A stretch of DNA of 64,000 nucleotides. It comes from Vitrella brassicaformis. Lineage: Eukaryota; Sar; Vitrellaceae. The DNA is taken from the NCBI GenBank assembly GCA_001179505.1, contig CDMY01000164.1:32872-96871 (forward strand). Direction: 5' to 3'. Made by a program: the position numbers and the translations under genes. Positions 1 to 10,707 of this stretch are shown here, piece after piece; the first letter of the stretch is position 1, and each line of letters opens with the position of its first letter. Below the pieces are notes generated by a model. It was not told the DNA's origin. It saw only the letters and a list, made by a program, of their open reading frames with translations, and ran no database searches.

Positions 1-644
1 GGGCGGGGGGGAGGGGGAGGGGCTGAGGGTAGTAGTGGCTGTGATGGGAGCAGTTCCATGCGGACGATGTCTGGCGTGAGTACTCGGTCGGCGCACTACT
101 GGAGCGGCTTTGAGCGATGGCTCGGTAAGAAAGAGAGCGATACGACGGATGGCGGGGAAAAAACGGTCTCATAATGAATTGTGTTGCATTCTTGTGTGCA
201 GATGTGGTAGATTGGCACCACCAGAAGTACGATTGGTTGGCGCACCGTCCGTGTGACAACCCCCTGCTGCACCTCTACAAGGACCAGCCCCTGCAGCCGG
301 ACGTCTACATGTCGCCAATCGGACCCTTCAGGGTGCGCACAGGGACACACAATCACAACACAATCACATCACAACACAGCACAAGACAAGACAGACACTT
401 GTTCCTTGACCTGCTTGTTGCGTGTGTCACTCAGGTCCGTCGGCACCTGCCCAACATATTCAGCCATCTGTATGGGTCGACCTACCACAAGCACCACAAC
501 AACAACAACAGCCACAGGCATCCCCGCAGGTCCAAAAGCGGCGGGAGCGGCCCCTCCCCCAAGAGCCACCCCCACATTGTCCAACCGCACGCGCAACGGC
601 GTCCACTCTGCCTCGCCCCACTACCACGCCCCCCCATCACCTGA
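1..644 (+). CDS. 3' end of an unrecognised protein (partial)
   Basis: Three exons can be read: before position 124, 202-332 and 435-644. They are joined by a 77-nt intron (125-201, GTAAGA...CAG) and a 102-nt intron (333-434). The frame stays open to the left edge, so the start lies outside the window or at one of the ATGs at 58 or 67. The readable part has an aromatic-rich stretch (SAHYWSGFERWLD, then DWHHQKYDWLAHRPCDN) followed by LYKDQPLQPDVYMS, and ends in a His/Asn/Ser/Pro-rich low-complexity tail with stop at 642-644. The second intron length is a multiple of three, so unspliced reading is also open. I do not recognise a family. The W/H-rich segment looks like the end of a folded domain and the tail looks disordered. 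Confidence 0.45.
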
Positions 645-2090
645 CCACCGGCAGAGAGACCGGGGGCGGTCTGACAAGGGCGGGGGAGGGGGCAACCGGT
701 GAGGGAGAAACACACGCCCTCTCACGCGAGAGGGGCAAGGAAGAGTGTGTGTGTGTGTGTGTGTCAGGAGGGCTGTGCGAGGCAGCGCGAGAGACGTGAA
801 CCGTTCCTGGGGCTGACGGCTGACGAACAAGGCACGTGCAGCCACGGAGCAGGGCACGGGCAGTGGAAAGGCGAGCTTCTTTGCTATGTAGGGATTAGTT
901 AGGTCGGCTCGGCGTGCAAGTGGCATGCATCGATGCATCTCTCAGTGCAGTGCTCCCCGTTTGCCCTGTCCATCACTCAATTGCTCACCAAACAAGACAG
1001 ACAGAGAGAGAGACAGTAGGGCGTTCTCTTTTTCCAGCGTGCGTGGTTGCGAGGGCTGCTAGGCATAACATGGCATGGCTGGCTTCCTTCCCTCCCTGAT
1101 TGCATCGTGTTGTTGAAGTTCCCGTAATGCGGCGCCGATCTCTCCTGATGGAGAGACTTTTGGTATTGTTGGCGCCCTGGGCTCCCTCATGGTGCATGGC
1201 TGGTTGGCTGATGGATGGATGGCTGGACAAAAGAGATTTGTTGGGGTCGGGGGGACAGTGACGCCTGCCTGTTTGGCTGAATGGAATGAATCCTCATGAG
1301 ACGCGCCCGTGGTAGATGCAGCCAGGCCAGTAACCGGTGTGTTAATAGCCGTTGACTGACTCACAGACAGACAGACAGACAGTCTTTTTCTGTCGATGGT
1401 GACCGGATGGATGGACAACCTGATAGGGAGCGCAGTGACCTGCCTGCCTGGCCAAAGGAAGGGCTGCTCTGCTCCGATTTTCGTAGTAACCGACACACGG
1501 GCAGGCAGGCAGACGGCGGCTGCGCTGCACGTAGGGCCTTTTTGAACTAACTAACGAGCCACATGACAGCTAAGTGGGGGGCTGGGTGGACGGATGGATG
1601 GATGGGTGTCAGGTGCAGCACTGTATAGACAGCGAGCGCCACTCGTGTGTCCACGAGTGAGAGGCAGCGAGCGTATTTATGGCAGTCCGTCAGTCCGTCA
1701 GTCCGTCAGTCAGTCAGTCAGTCGCGTGTGTCGGCTGTGTGTCGATCAGTGGTTTGTTTACTCGCGCCAGGTGCACTGCATGGGGTGTGGTGTGTGTTGG
1801 CTGGTCTGACGATGCGATCCCTATCGACGCCGACTAGGCCGCCCGGCACATAAGCCGTGCCCTGCACACATGGCATGGATGCACTCATCGACACACGAGA
1901 CAAGACACACTCACATGGAACCTGCGCGTCTGCATGGCATGGGTGTGTGGAGTGAGTGAGTGAGTGAGTGAGTGAGTGGACCAACAGACTTGGCTTTGTT
2001 GTGTTGCGTGATGAATGATGATATCATGTTCCTTCGATCAGACAGAATGAATGTTGCAGGGTTTGGAAACCGATAGGGTTTCTGGGCCGC
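645..2090. other. Intergenic spacer with microsatellites
   Basis: No coding stretch with clean splice sites was found. It holds (TG)n near 747-763, an (ACAG)n run near 1366-1381, a CAGTCCGT-type run near 1685-1722 and an (AGTG)n run near 1948-1979. Short open frames here are Cys/Val or Ser/Val repeats generated by the microsatellites. The last few hundred bases should include the promoter of the T1/TLDc gene, but I see no distinct motif. Confidence 0.6.
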
Positions 2091-4557
2091 ATGCACGGGT
2101 CATCATCATCGAGCAGCAAGGGCACGGCAGGAGGCATGAGCGGCGACGTGATCCGGCTCAATGTCAGCGGGTACGTCATGGCCTTCCCGAGTGACGTGCT
2201 GCTGCGCGATGGGCTGCGGGACAGCTGCCTGGCGGTGCTGCTTCATCGGTTCGGTGACTGGATGCACAAGGATGCCGAGGGGACTCTGTTCGTCGACGCA
2301 GATCCACTCTACTTCATCTGGTGAGGGACGAGGGGAGCATGCAGTCAATGACACTCATTCACTCAATCCTTGCTTCGCTGCTGCCTGTCTGTCTGTCTGT
2401 GTGTTTGTGTGTGTGTGTGTGTGTGTTTGCCAGGTTGGCTGAGAAGCTGACCCGCTTGAAGCATGGGTGGGTCGACGAGATCCAGATCTTCGACGAGGGG
2501 CCGCACATCACCTTCTACCACGACATATTCTTCGCCACGTCGCCCATCGACATCGACGGACAGCCCGCGGCGATGTTCAAGAGCTTCATGGCCATGATGG
2601 GCGCCTTCATCAAGTCGTCCATAAAGGGCGGCAGGGGAGGGTCGGAGGTGCTGAGTGTGACTGTCGGCGACCGCACAGTGGCGACCACCGACGCCACACT
2701 GGCCGACTTCGACACACTCAACGACCGATTCACCAAGTGAGAAATAGGGAGCGAAACGATATGGAGACGATCGGGACCCTTCCCTCCAATATCACTGATG
2801 CAGGTATGGCGGTGCTCCCATCGTCGATGTGTCTGCACGCCACTTCGAACTGTGAGTCCCACACATGACCACATGGAACTAACAGCAACACATGTATGTG
2901 TGTGTGCTGTTTCTGTGTCCAGTATCGTTGACTTCGCGCGTCGCTGCCGACTCGCCCCCGATGGCGCCGCCGTCCCGCCGCCCACGTGTGCCGACCAGGA
3001 TGAGCTGCTGCGTGTGAGTGACATGTACGGCGTCCTCGAGGCCATGTACCCCAATATACTCGCCAACGACGCCATGCAGACGCTCCTCGGCATGACGGGG
3101 AAGAAAGAACCGAACAGAACCTGCCTCTACAAGTGAGAAATGGCAAAGCAGGGAGGGCAGCGTGTTATGCTCTATGCGTTCGTCGGCATGTCTGTGTGGT
3201 GTGTGTGTCTGTCAGGAGTGCGCTCCACGGCTCGTTGTATGAGAGCATGATGCAGCGCGTGACGGGCCGCAGCGGTCTCCTGTTCGTCATCAAATGCGAC
3301 GAGACCAACACCATTGCAGCCTTCGTCGACGCACAGCTATACCTGCCGTCCGACCCCACACCCGAGTTGCACTTTTGGTGCCCCGTGTCGCTGTTTTCGG
3401 TGTGTGGCTCGTTTAAGGAGGGCATCACCAAGATCGAGCTGCCCCAGGCCGAGCAGTGCGCGTGGGCGGCTGGCACACATGGGGCGCTGAAGGCCCTGTT
3501 TGGTTGGACGCCGTTCGGCATGCTTTCCATCGCTGGCGGCCGCTTGTGGATGGGTCGTGAACTGCGTGGCTCGACTGCTGACCTTCACAGGTGCCGACAG
3601 TGGGTGAAGAAGGAGGAGCTGCCGGCCAACAGGAAGTTTGTGGGCAAGACAATCAACAGCCAGGAAGCGAGCCTCTGTGGTGCTGAAGACTACTACTTCA
3701 CAGCCGAGCGGTTGGAGGTCTTCCAGGTCAACCAGAGAGCACACAAGGGCGGGCCTGTGGGTATCATTACATCCTTCTCCCCTCTCTGTCCTGTATGGTG
3801 CTGTGCAGGTGTGGAGCGCTGTGCCGGCCGACCCCATCCTGTCTGAGGCTGACCTGCGAGCACTCGTCGACGCGACCGGCATGACAGACGCAACACCACA
3901 GCTCCTCTACAAGTGAGTGACCAAAAAGAGGGAGCTTGTTTGTGACTCTTCCGTGTGCATCTGCCTGTCAGGGCTGAGCGTGACGGCTGGGAGCACGAGA
4001 CCATGCTCAAGAACGTTGGCGTCGCCACCGACCTCTTGCTGCTGCTCAAAGACCCCGGCGGCCCCATCATCGCCACCCACATCGAGGGCGGTCTCACCCC
4101 ACCCCCTAACCCCACTGCAGTGGCGAAGATCTCCTGTGCCGTGTCGCTGTTTTCGGTGTCCGGTGCGTTTGAGGGCGACGGCATCACCAAGATCGAGCTG
4201 CCCAAGGGGGAGCAGTGCGTGTCGGTGGCTGGCGTGCAAGGGGCGGTCAAGAGTCCGAACGGAGAGGCGGTCGGCAAGGTGTGCATCGGTGACATGACAA
4301 ACGACGCCAGCAGCCGCCTGTGGCTCGGCTTCAGCGAGCGGGGGCGGGCCGGCACCCTTCGTCGCTGTCATCAGTGGTTGCTGAAGGACTGCCTGCCAGC
4401 CGACAAGAAGCATACCGGGACCATCTACGCCCAGGACCGCAGCAGCCTGGGGTACAGCAATCGCTTCACGCTTGCCGATCTGGAGGTCTACACACTGCAC
4501 ACACCGCATAGCAGGCAAGTAGAGGGAGGGAGGGAGGAAGTGGGGAGCAGTGGGTGA
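2091..4557 (+). CDS. T1/BTB (KCTD-like) protein with two TLDc-like domains
   Basis: Seven exons close in phase: 2091-2320, 2434-2736, 2804-2851, 2923-3132, 3216-3726, 3809-3912 and 3972-4557. The N-terminus is Ser-rich, then a KCTD/T1-type BTB domain begins (RLNVSGYVMAFPS; DAEGTLFVDADPLYF), a fold that oligomerises. Two TLDc-like domains follow. Each starts after a conserved LYK and ends in an LEV motif (LEVFQV; LEVYTL); the second opens with AERDGWEHETML and both contain GITKIELP and VSLFSV. TLDc domains are linked to V-ATPase regulation and oxidative-stress resistance; a role here is inference. The start is the first ATG in frame; an internal ATG at 2136 would remove only the Ser-rich lead. 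The donor at 3727 (GTCAAC) is weak and chosen for phase. The last codons before the stop at 4555-4557 could instead be intron. Confidence 0.75.
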
Positions 4558-5180
4558 GCGCCATCGCCACCATGCTGCTCCCGCGATCGATTTGATGGCT
4601 GTTGCAGCAGGCAGACAGGCAGGCAGGCAGGCAGGGGCTGTTTTGTGTACGTTGATGAAGTGTTGTCGCTGTTTGTGTTAGTGCATGGCATGGCGAGTGG
4701 TGCATTTGAGCGATCATGGCGTCACGATGCCGGGCATGATGGCCGGGCACAGTTTTGGATCGACTCTGCCATGCACGTACGCCTTCATTGGTTCTATGCA
4801 TCCATGCGTCTGTCTGTGGTGCGTATTGGATGTTCGTCTGGATGTCAGTCGAGCGAGACAAAAGACGAAGGCTGGCCGTTGAGCTTGTGATTTGAACAAA
4901 ATTGACATCACTCAATGTCCATCAGCGAATTACTTACTGGAGCAATGGCCGCATACACCGCAGCCATAGGGAGGGAGAGCGACACACTCACGCACACACA
5001 GGCGGGACCGTCACAATGCACACACACACACAGAGACGTCTCGCTCCCCTTGTGTTGACGCAAACAGACAGAATCAAAACACACACACACAAACATCATG
5101 GACACCAGCAGACAGCCCTCCAAAACACCACACACCTCACCGAACCCTGCATGCCACTCAAATGCGTGGGGCTCCGCATC
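4558..5180. other. Intergenic spacer between convergent genes
   Basis: This lies between the 3' ends of the T1/TLDc gene (plus) and Ank1 (minus). It has a CAGG run (about 4614-4634) and CA-rich repeats (about 4980-5100). No gene is seen. Confidence 0.6.
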
Positions 5181-7411
5181 TCACGTCATCCGCAGCGACC
5201 TGAAGCTCACCCTGCCATCCCGCCCCTTCTCGACCCACCCCACCGCCCCCCACACCACCGCAGCCACGTCCTTGGTGAAGCCGTTGTCAATGTCCCCCAC
5301 CAGCCCCCACTTGGCGGCCTCGTCCAGGATGGCCCGCTGCACCACCTCACGCAACTCCATCTTGCGGCCACCCACACCGCCCACCACAAAGCACTGCAGC
5401 TGCGGCACACGCACCACCTGGCCGCCCACCTCGGCCGTCCCACCCACCGCCTCCCTGTTGCTGCTGGCCTGATACACTGCCGACTTGACGAAGTGCTCCG
5501 CTGTGGCACACACACGGCGGGCCATGTCGGTGTGCCGCACGCCGATGGCCTCACCGATGGCCTCCTGGGCGGCATCCATGTCGAAGAGGTATGACGCGAT
5601 GCGCCAGCCGAAGATGGGGGCCTCCTGCGGGCCGACGGCCAGCCGGGGGGTCAGGAGGGCCGCGAGGGAGCGGTGGGGGGCGAGGGCGGCGGTGACGGCC
5701 GCCATGACGGCAGTAGGCACCTCGTTGAGCACCGTGGTGTACTCGGCCAGCACCAGCTGGCGGCGACGGCGGTCCCTCTCTATGGCTGTGGGGATGGTGG
5801 TGATGGTGGTGATGCTGGTGATGTCGGCCCCCGCCCGCAGCAGGCTGCGGATGATCAGCTTGAACTTGCCACTCTGGGCGCGATGCCGTTCCGTGGTGGC
5901 CTCGGGTGTGTTTGGGTGCTGCAGCTGTTGGGTGCGGCAGTAGAGCTCGTAGGCAGCGACGGAGAGGGGTGTGAATGACGTTGTGAGTGTCCGTCTGTCG
6001 ATCTGGTCAGCGGGCAGCTTACGGCAGAGGTAGTCGGCCACCTTGGGGGAGCCATACGCTGCCGCGCGGTGCAGTGGCGTCCATCCAATGCCATCGGCTG
6101 CCGTCATGTCGGCCCCGTTCGCCGCTATGAGGTCGAGGTAGGCGTCGATGAAGGACTGGGGATAGTGCGCATTTGAGTTGAAGGCTGCGTGGCGCACCGG
6201 GGTGTAGCCATAGCGTTCTTCGGTGGCGAGGGTGTGGTCTCGTGCGATGAGTTGCTCATACATCGACAGCAGCAGCTGCAGATACTCGGGGGGAGGCTGA
6301 CACAGGGTGAGGGGCAGCGCCATCACCGTGCGTGAGCCTGGTGGGCGCAGGTCGATGTCGTGACGAGCCGTCAGCACGTCGAAGGCCTCCTGGTTGCCGC
6401 ATCGGATGGTCACTCGAAGGGACGTCTGCCCGGTCTCATCGGCTTCCGCATTGGGGTCGGCTCCTCCGTCGAGGAGTGCGGTGAAGATCTCCGCCTGCAG
6501 CCCAGCAGACGACCACCGTGGCGGGGCGACGGGACGGCAAGCATCATCGTCTCCTGCTTCGATGGTCAGGACGGTGTAGTCCGACTTGTTGTCGATGACG
6601 ATGGCGAGGAGCGGGTAGGGGAACCCACGATGCTTGCTGCCCTTCTTCCTTAGTCGAGGCTTGATATTGGGGTTGGCTCCCTGCTCGATGAGATCGGTCA
6701 CGTGCTGTGCGCTGGGAATGGTGCGGCCGATGACGCCCAATCCCAGCGACTTGGTAACGTCGCTGGTGCCGTAAGGGAATCGAGCCTCCAGCTCCTCGGC
6801 TCCCAAGAAGCCGTCTGGCACGTCGACTGAGGTGATTGGCACCACCGGGTGACCTGGGGCGACAAACACAGCCATCAGACGACGCACACCGACAACGAAT
6901 GCATGTATGGGCCCGCACCTCCCTCTCATCTGTCTGTCTGTCTGTCTGTCTGTCTGGCGTACCTTCCTCCTCATAGCCATCGTCATGACCGTCGCTGTCT
7001 GAGTTATTGTCGTTGTCCCCCTCACTGTAATCGATCTCGTCGTCTTGGTCTTGGTCTTCGTCCAGCACCCCTCCGTCGTCACTGTCGTCCTGCATACCAC
7101 CGCCCTGACACAGCGACACAGAGGCAACGGGAGAACAGCCAGGTGACGAGCGTCACATGGACGGACAGAGAGTCCATGAATTAATGCCTCACCGATTCGC
7201 TCCCATCGGCCATCCCACCGCCCTCCTCACTGTCTCCACCTGAACACAATCAACCACAGGCACACACATCGACACAAATCAAGTGCTGCGGCGTTCGGTG
7301 CTGACCGTCAGGCTCATCGCCGCTCTGGAGTTGCTGCACGGCGTCGACGTCCATCGGGGGCTCCGCGGTGCCCTGCTGCTGCTGCTCAGCTGCTGGTTGT
7401 CGTGCGGCCAT
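5181..7411 (-). CDS. Ankyrin-repeat protein, type A (Ank1)
   Basis: Four exons on the minus strand: 7411-7306, 7239-7193, 7104-6963 and 6853-5181. All phases close, giving about 655 residues. The first three small exons encode a Gln-rich then strongly acidic, probably disordered N-terminus (start MAARQPAAEQQQQ; later DEDQDQDDEID). The large last exon carries ankyrin repeats, the clearest being GIGWTPLHRAAAYGSPKVADYL, plus degenerate ones (TALLDGGADPNA; SLLRAGADI). It ends in a conserved ~150-residue C-terminal region shared by all four Ank genes (APIFGWRIASYLFDMDAAQE; LQCFVVGGVGGRKMELREVV). The C-terminal region is not one I recognise. Ankyrin repeats bind proteins; partner unknown. The gene is head-to-head with Ank2 (986 bp between start codons). 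The first donor is GTCAGC, shared with Ank3. Confidence 0.8.
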
Positions 7412-8397
7412 GAGCGGGGCTCTGTGTGCACACAGAGAGAGGGCCTCACTGCCGCCACTTGACGACCTGACAGTGACACACACACAATGAGAAATGAGGG
7501 CCCTTCCTCCACCGACGACGCCCTTGCTCCTTGCCGCCTGCCCACGTACCTTCTCGTGTCCTCTTCGGACGCCCTGGCCCTCACCTCACACAGATACGCA
7601 CAGATCTGCCGCCCTGGACCCACGAGTCACGATAAGACGGAAATTTGGGGATGCCCGTGGTGTGTTGAGGTGCCTGAACGCTCCACTGGCGGGGATCTCT
7701 GCCCATCCCCCGCGCACTTCTTAGCTCGCCCTGTAGGGTGTAGGGTTCAAACCCTAACCCGGGACTGCCCAGGCATGTTTGTGATTCTGGAGCGTTCCTT
7801 AGGAACCTTGGGTTCCTTGGGTTCCTCTGTGCGTGTGGAGCGTGCGTGGTTTGATTGTGCGTGAAACCGCTCTCTCTCTCTACGTGTGCGGAGAGAGGAC
7901 AGGGAGAGCTCTCTTTTGCTGTCTGTCTTTCGCATACACCCTGTCTACCATCAGACTCAGACCGCTTGCCTGCTTGATTTGACAACCATCTGTCGGCACT
8001 TGCAGTGCTACATCTTTTCCTTGATTCATCTCGTGAGTCACTTCTCGCTGCTGGTCCAGGGGCAGCGGCAGACTGAGTTCACAGACCCGTTGTCCAGACT
8101 CGGATCAACGCGTGGCTTAGCCGCTGTTATCCGACGGTAAGTGGGGATGCGATTGACTCATCACGAGCCGCCACGTGATTCGCTGCTGCCTCTGTGTGCT
8201 CGTGACGTGACACTGTGTTGTGCAGGTCTCCTCATCGGCGGGACGGACCGATTGGTAGTTTGCGTCTGCGTACTTAATCGACACACGATAGGTGGGCAAG
8301 CACAGACACAAAGCTTCCACCAAGTGCAGTGTGTCCATCTATCGAATGGCTTTCTCTGTGTGGTGGATGCAGCTGTTAATTGGTGTGTGTTTGAGTG
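7412..8397. promoter_or_regulatory. Shared divergent promoter of Ank1 and Ank2
   Basis: This 986-bp spacer separates the two start codons. Its Ank1-proximal half (about 7430-7756) recurs near 27990-28327 beside Ank3 and near 34515-34847 beside Ank4. The Ank2-proximal part (about 8090-8397) recurs before Ank4 at about 34930-35234. It contains a palindrome at 7741-7756 (TAGGGTT-CA-AACCCTA type) preceded by TTAGCTCGCC. The perfect pairing suggests a protein-binding or hairpin site. No TATA box was identified. Confidence 0.5.
7741..7756. promoter_or_regulatory. Palindromic TAGGGTT/AACCCTA element, copy 1
   Basis: A perfect inverted repeat with 7-bp arms and a CA centre, 330 bp upstream of the Ank1 start. 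The arm AACCCTA equals the plant-type telo-box and the TTTAGGG telomere unit family. Similar elements lie at 28312-28327 and 34830-34847, each preceded by a GGCTCGCC or TTAGCTCGCC block, and a looser one at 15679-15692. Confidence 0.4.
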
Positions 8398-10707
8398 ATG
8401 TCTGAGTCTCACGGCATCGGCATGCCCTCTGCTGCCACGGCGGACGGTGACGGTGGCGATGCAGGTACACCACAACCAATTACATCCCGCCACATTCCTT
8501 CGTGTGGTTGTCGTTGTCCGTTTCATTGTGTCTGCAGGCGACGTAGACGAGAAGGGGCATGGCGGCGGCGGACCAGCAGAGGACGACAATCGCAATGGCA
8601 TCGGTGATAGTGGTGAGTGACTGACAAATCATGCCACATAGACCAGTCGACACACCAGCAGCACAGCACACTGATGTGTTCTCTGTCGGTGCGTCGCCTG
8701 TGTCTGTGGTCAGACGAGCAGCAGAAGGAGGAGGGCGGGGTGGCCGACGAGGAGCCAGGCCCTCAAGCAGCAGCAGCAGCTGAGAGCGAACCGGTGAGGC
8801 ACTCATTCATGAACACACTCCCCGTCGATATGATGTCCGTCACCTTGCCCCTTTGTGGCGTCGGGATTCCATGCAGGAGGATGGTGCTGGTGCTGGCGAC
8901 GACAGTGAGGAGTCAGATGAGTACAGTGACTCATCCGGCGACGACAGTGAGGTGGCGTACGAGGAGCATGGTACGCCTGACAGACAGATGTGACAATGCT
9001 ATACACACACACTCGCTATGTGCCCGCCTCGTGTGGTGGCTCTGTGCACCGCAGGTCATCCTGTGGTGGCGGCCACTGGCGTGACTGTCCCTGAGGGCTG
9101 GGCGGGCCCCAGTGAAATCGAGGTCCGCTTCTCCCCCGGCACCACCGAGGCCACCAAGCAGCTGGGGCTGGGCGTCATCGGCCGCACCACCATCGACCCA
9201 CGCCAAGTGACCGACCTCATCCAGCAGGAAGGAGCCGACCCAGACGTCATGCCTCGGCTGCGGAAGAAGGGCAGCAAGTGTCGTGGCTGCGCCCACTCGC
9301 TGCTTTGTCTCGCCATTGACAACCTGTTAGACCATGCGATACCGACCATCCGTGCAAATGCGGAGCGAGACTGGGTCTTCACCGGCCGTCCCGCTGTCCT
9401 ACCGCGGTGGTCGTCTGCTGGGCTGCAGGCGGCCGTCATGACGGCACTCATCGACGGAGGCGCCGATATCAACGCGATAGACCCCTACACGGAAATCGAG
9501 GACAGGCCCCTTGGAGTGGCGATCGCATCCGGCAACGCGACGGCCTTCGAGCTGCTAATGGCGCAGCCCGGCATCGGCCTGCAGGGGCACAGGGTGATGT
9601 GGCTGCGCCAACCGACAAGCTCCCTTCCCCCCGAGTATGTGGATGTGCTCATGTCGATGTATGAGCGCCTCATCCGAGAGGACCCCACCCTCGCCGCCGA
9701 ACGAGACAGGGGCAGCAATCTGATGCACATTGCCGCCTGGCGGGCGCGGGGGCTCTACCCCAAGTCGTTCATCGACAGCTACCTAGACCTCATCACACAG
9801 CACGGGGCCGAGATGACGGCAGTGTGCGCTGGAGGGACACCACCGCACGACGCGACAGATTGGGGCTCTCCCTACGTGGCTGACTACCTCTGCCGCAAGC
9901 TGCCTGCTGAGCACATCGACAGATGGAACGATTCCCCTCACCGGCTCGAGAGCAGCACGTCCATCGAAATAGCTGCCGAGAAGCTCGATGACAACACCCG
10001 ACGGCTCCAGCTCCCCGACACCCGAGGACACCAAGGAACGGAATCGCGCCGAGAGTGACAGGTTCAAGCGGATCATCCATTCGCTGCTGCGGGCGGGCGC
10101 CGACATCAATCAGATTCTCACCCCCACAGCCACAGAGTGGCGCTGCCGTCGTCGCCAGCTGGTGCTGACCGAGTACCCCACGGTGCTCAACGAGGTGCCC
10201 GTTGCCGTCATGTCGGCCGTCAACGCCGCCCTCGCCCCCGCCGTCGGCCCGCAGGAGGCCCCCATCTTCGGCTGGCGCATCGCGTCATACGTCTTCGACA
10301 TGGACGCCGCCCAGGAGGCCGTCAGTGAGGCCATCGGTGTGCGGCACACCGACATGGCCCGGCGTGTGTGTGCGGCAGCAGAGCACCTCGTCAAGTCGGC
10401 GGTGTACCAGGCCAGCAGCAACAGGGCGGTGGTGGGGGGGTGTGGGGGGGCGGCGGATGTGGGCGGCCAGGTGGTGCGTGTGCCGCAGCTGCAGTGCTTT
10501 GTGGTGGGCGGTGTGGGCGGCCGCAAGATGGAGTTGCGTGAGGTGGTGCAGCGGGCCGTCCTGGACGAGGCGGCCAAGTGGGGGCTGACGGGGGCGATCG
10601 ACAACGGCTTCAGCAAGGATGCGGCTTCCGTCGAGTGGGGGGCGGTGGGGTGGGTCGAGAGGGGGCGGGACGGCAGACAGATGTTCAGGTCGCTGCAGTT
10701 GACGTGA
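8398..10707 (+). pseudogene. Ankyrin-repeat protein, type B (Ank2), frameshifted
   Basis: Exons 8398-8464, 8538-8612, 8714-8793, 8877-8970 and 9055 onward close in phase and match Ank4 exon for exon. The first four give an acidic/Gly-rich N-terminus (start MSESHGIGMPSAA; later DDSEESDEYSDSS). The large exon has degenerate ankyrin repeats (TALIDGGADINA; YPKSFIDSYLDLI) up to LQLPDT, then loses frame and stops at 10056-10058. The remaining conserved C-terminal region is intact in another frame from about 10024 to the stop at 10705-10707. Compared with Ank3, two bases of a short AC repeat are missing at 10017-10023. The copy also lacks about 12 residues of the segment (HRSLAALLTPRLA) kept by the other copies. 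It is either a recent pseudogene or an assembly error. Confidence 0.7.

Noticed and set aside
1594-1853. Open frames full of Cys/Val or Ser/Val
   Set aside because: They are produced by microsatellites; the same applies near 721, 2400, 43100 and 58060.
5098-5978. Plus-strand open frames opposite Ank1
   Set aside because: They are antisense shadows of the GC3-rich ankyrin exon and lack family motifs and splice logic; the same shadows appear opposite Ank2, Ank3 and Ank4.
7725-7760. Possible tRNA gene, from TTAGCTCGCC and GGTTCAAACCC resembling A and B boxes
   Set aside because: The boxes are too close together, no acceptor or anticodon stem can be drawn, and the second box is a perfect palindrome unlike a T-arm with a seven-base loop.
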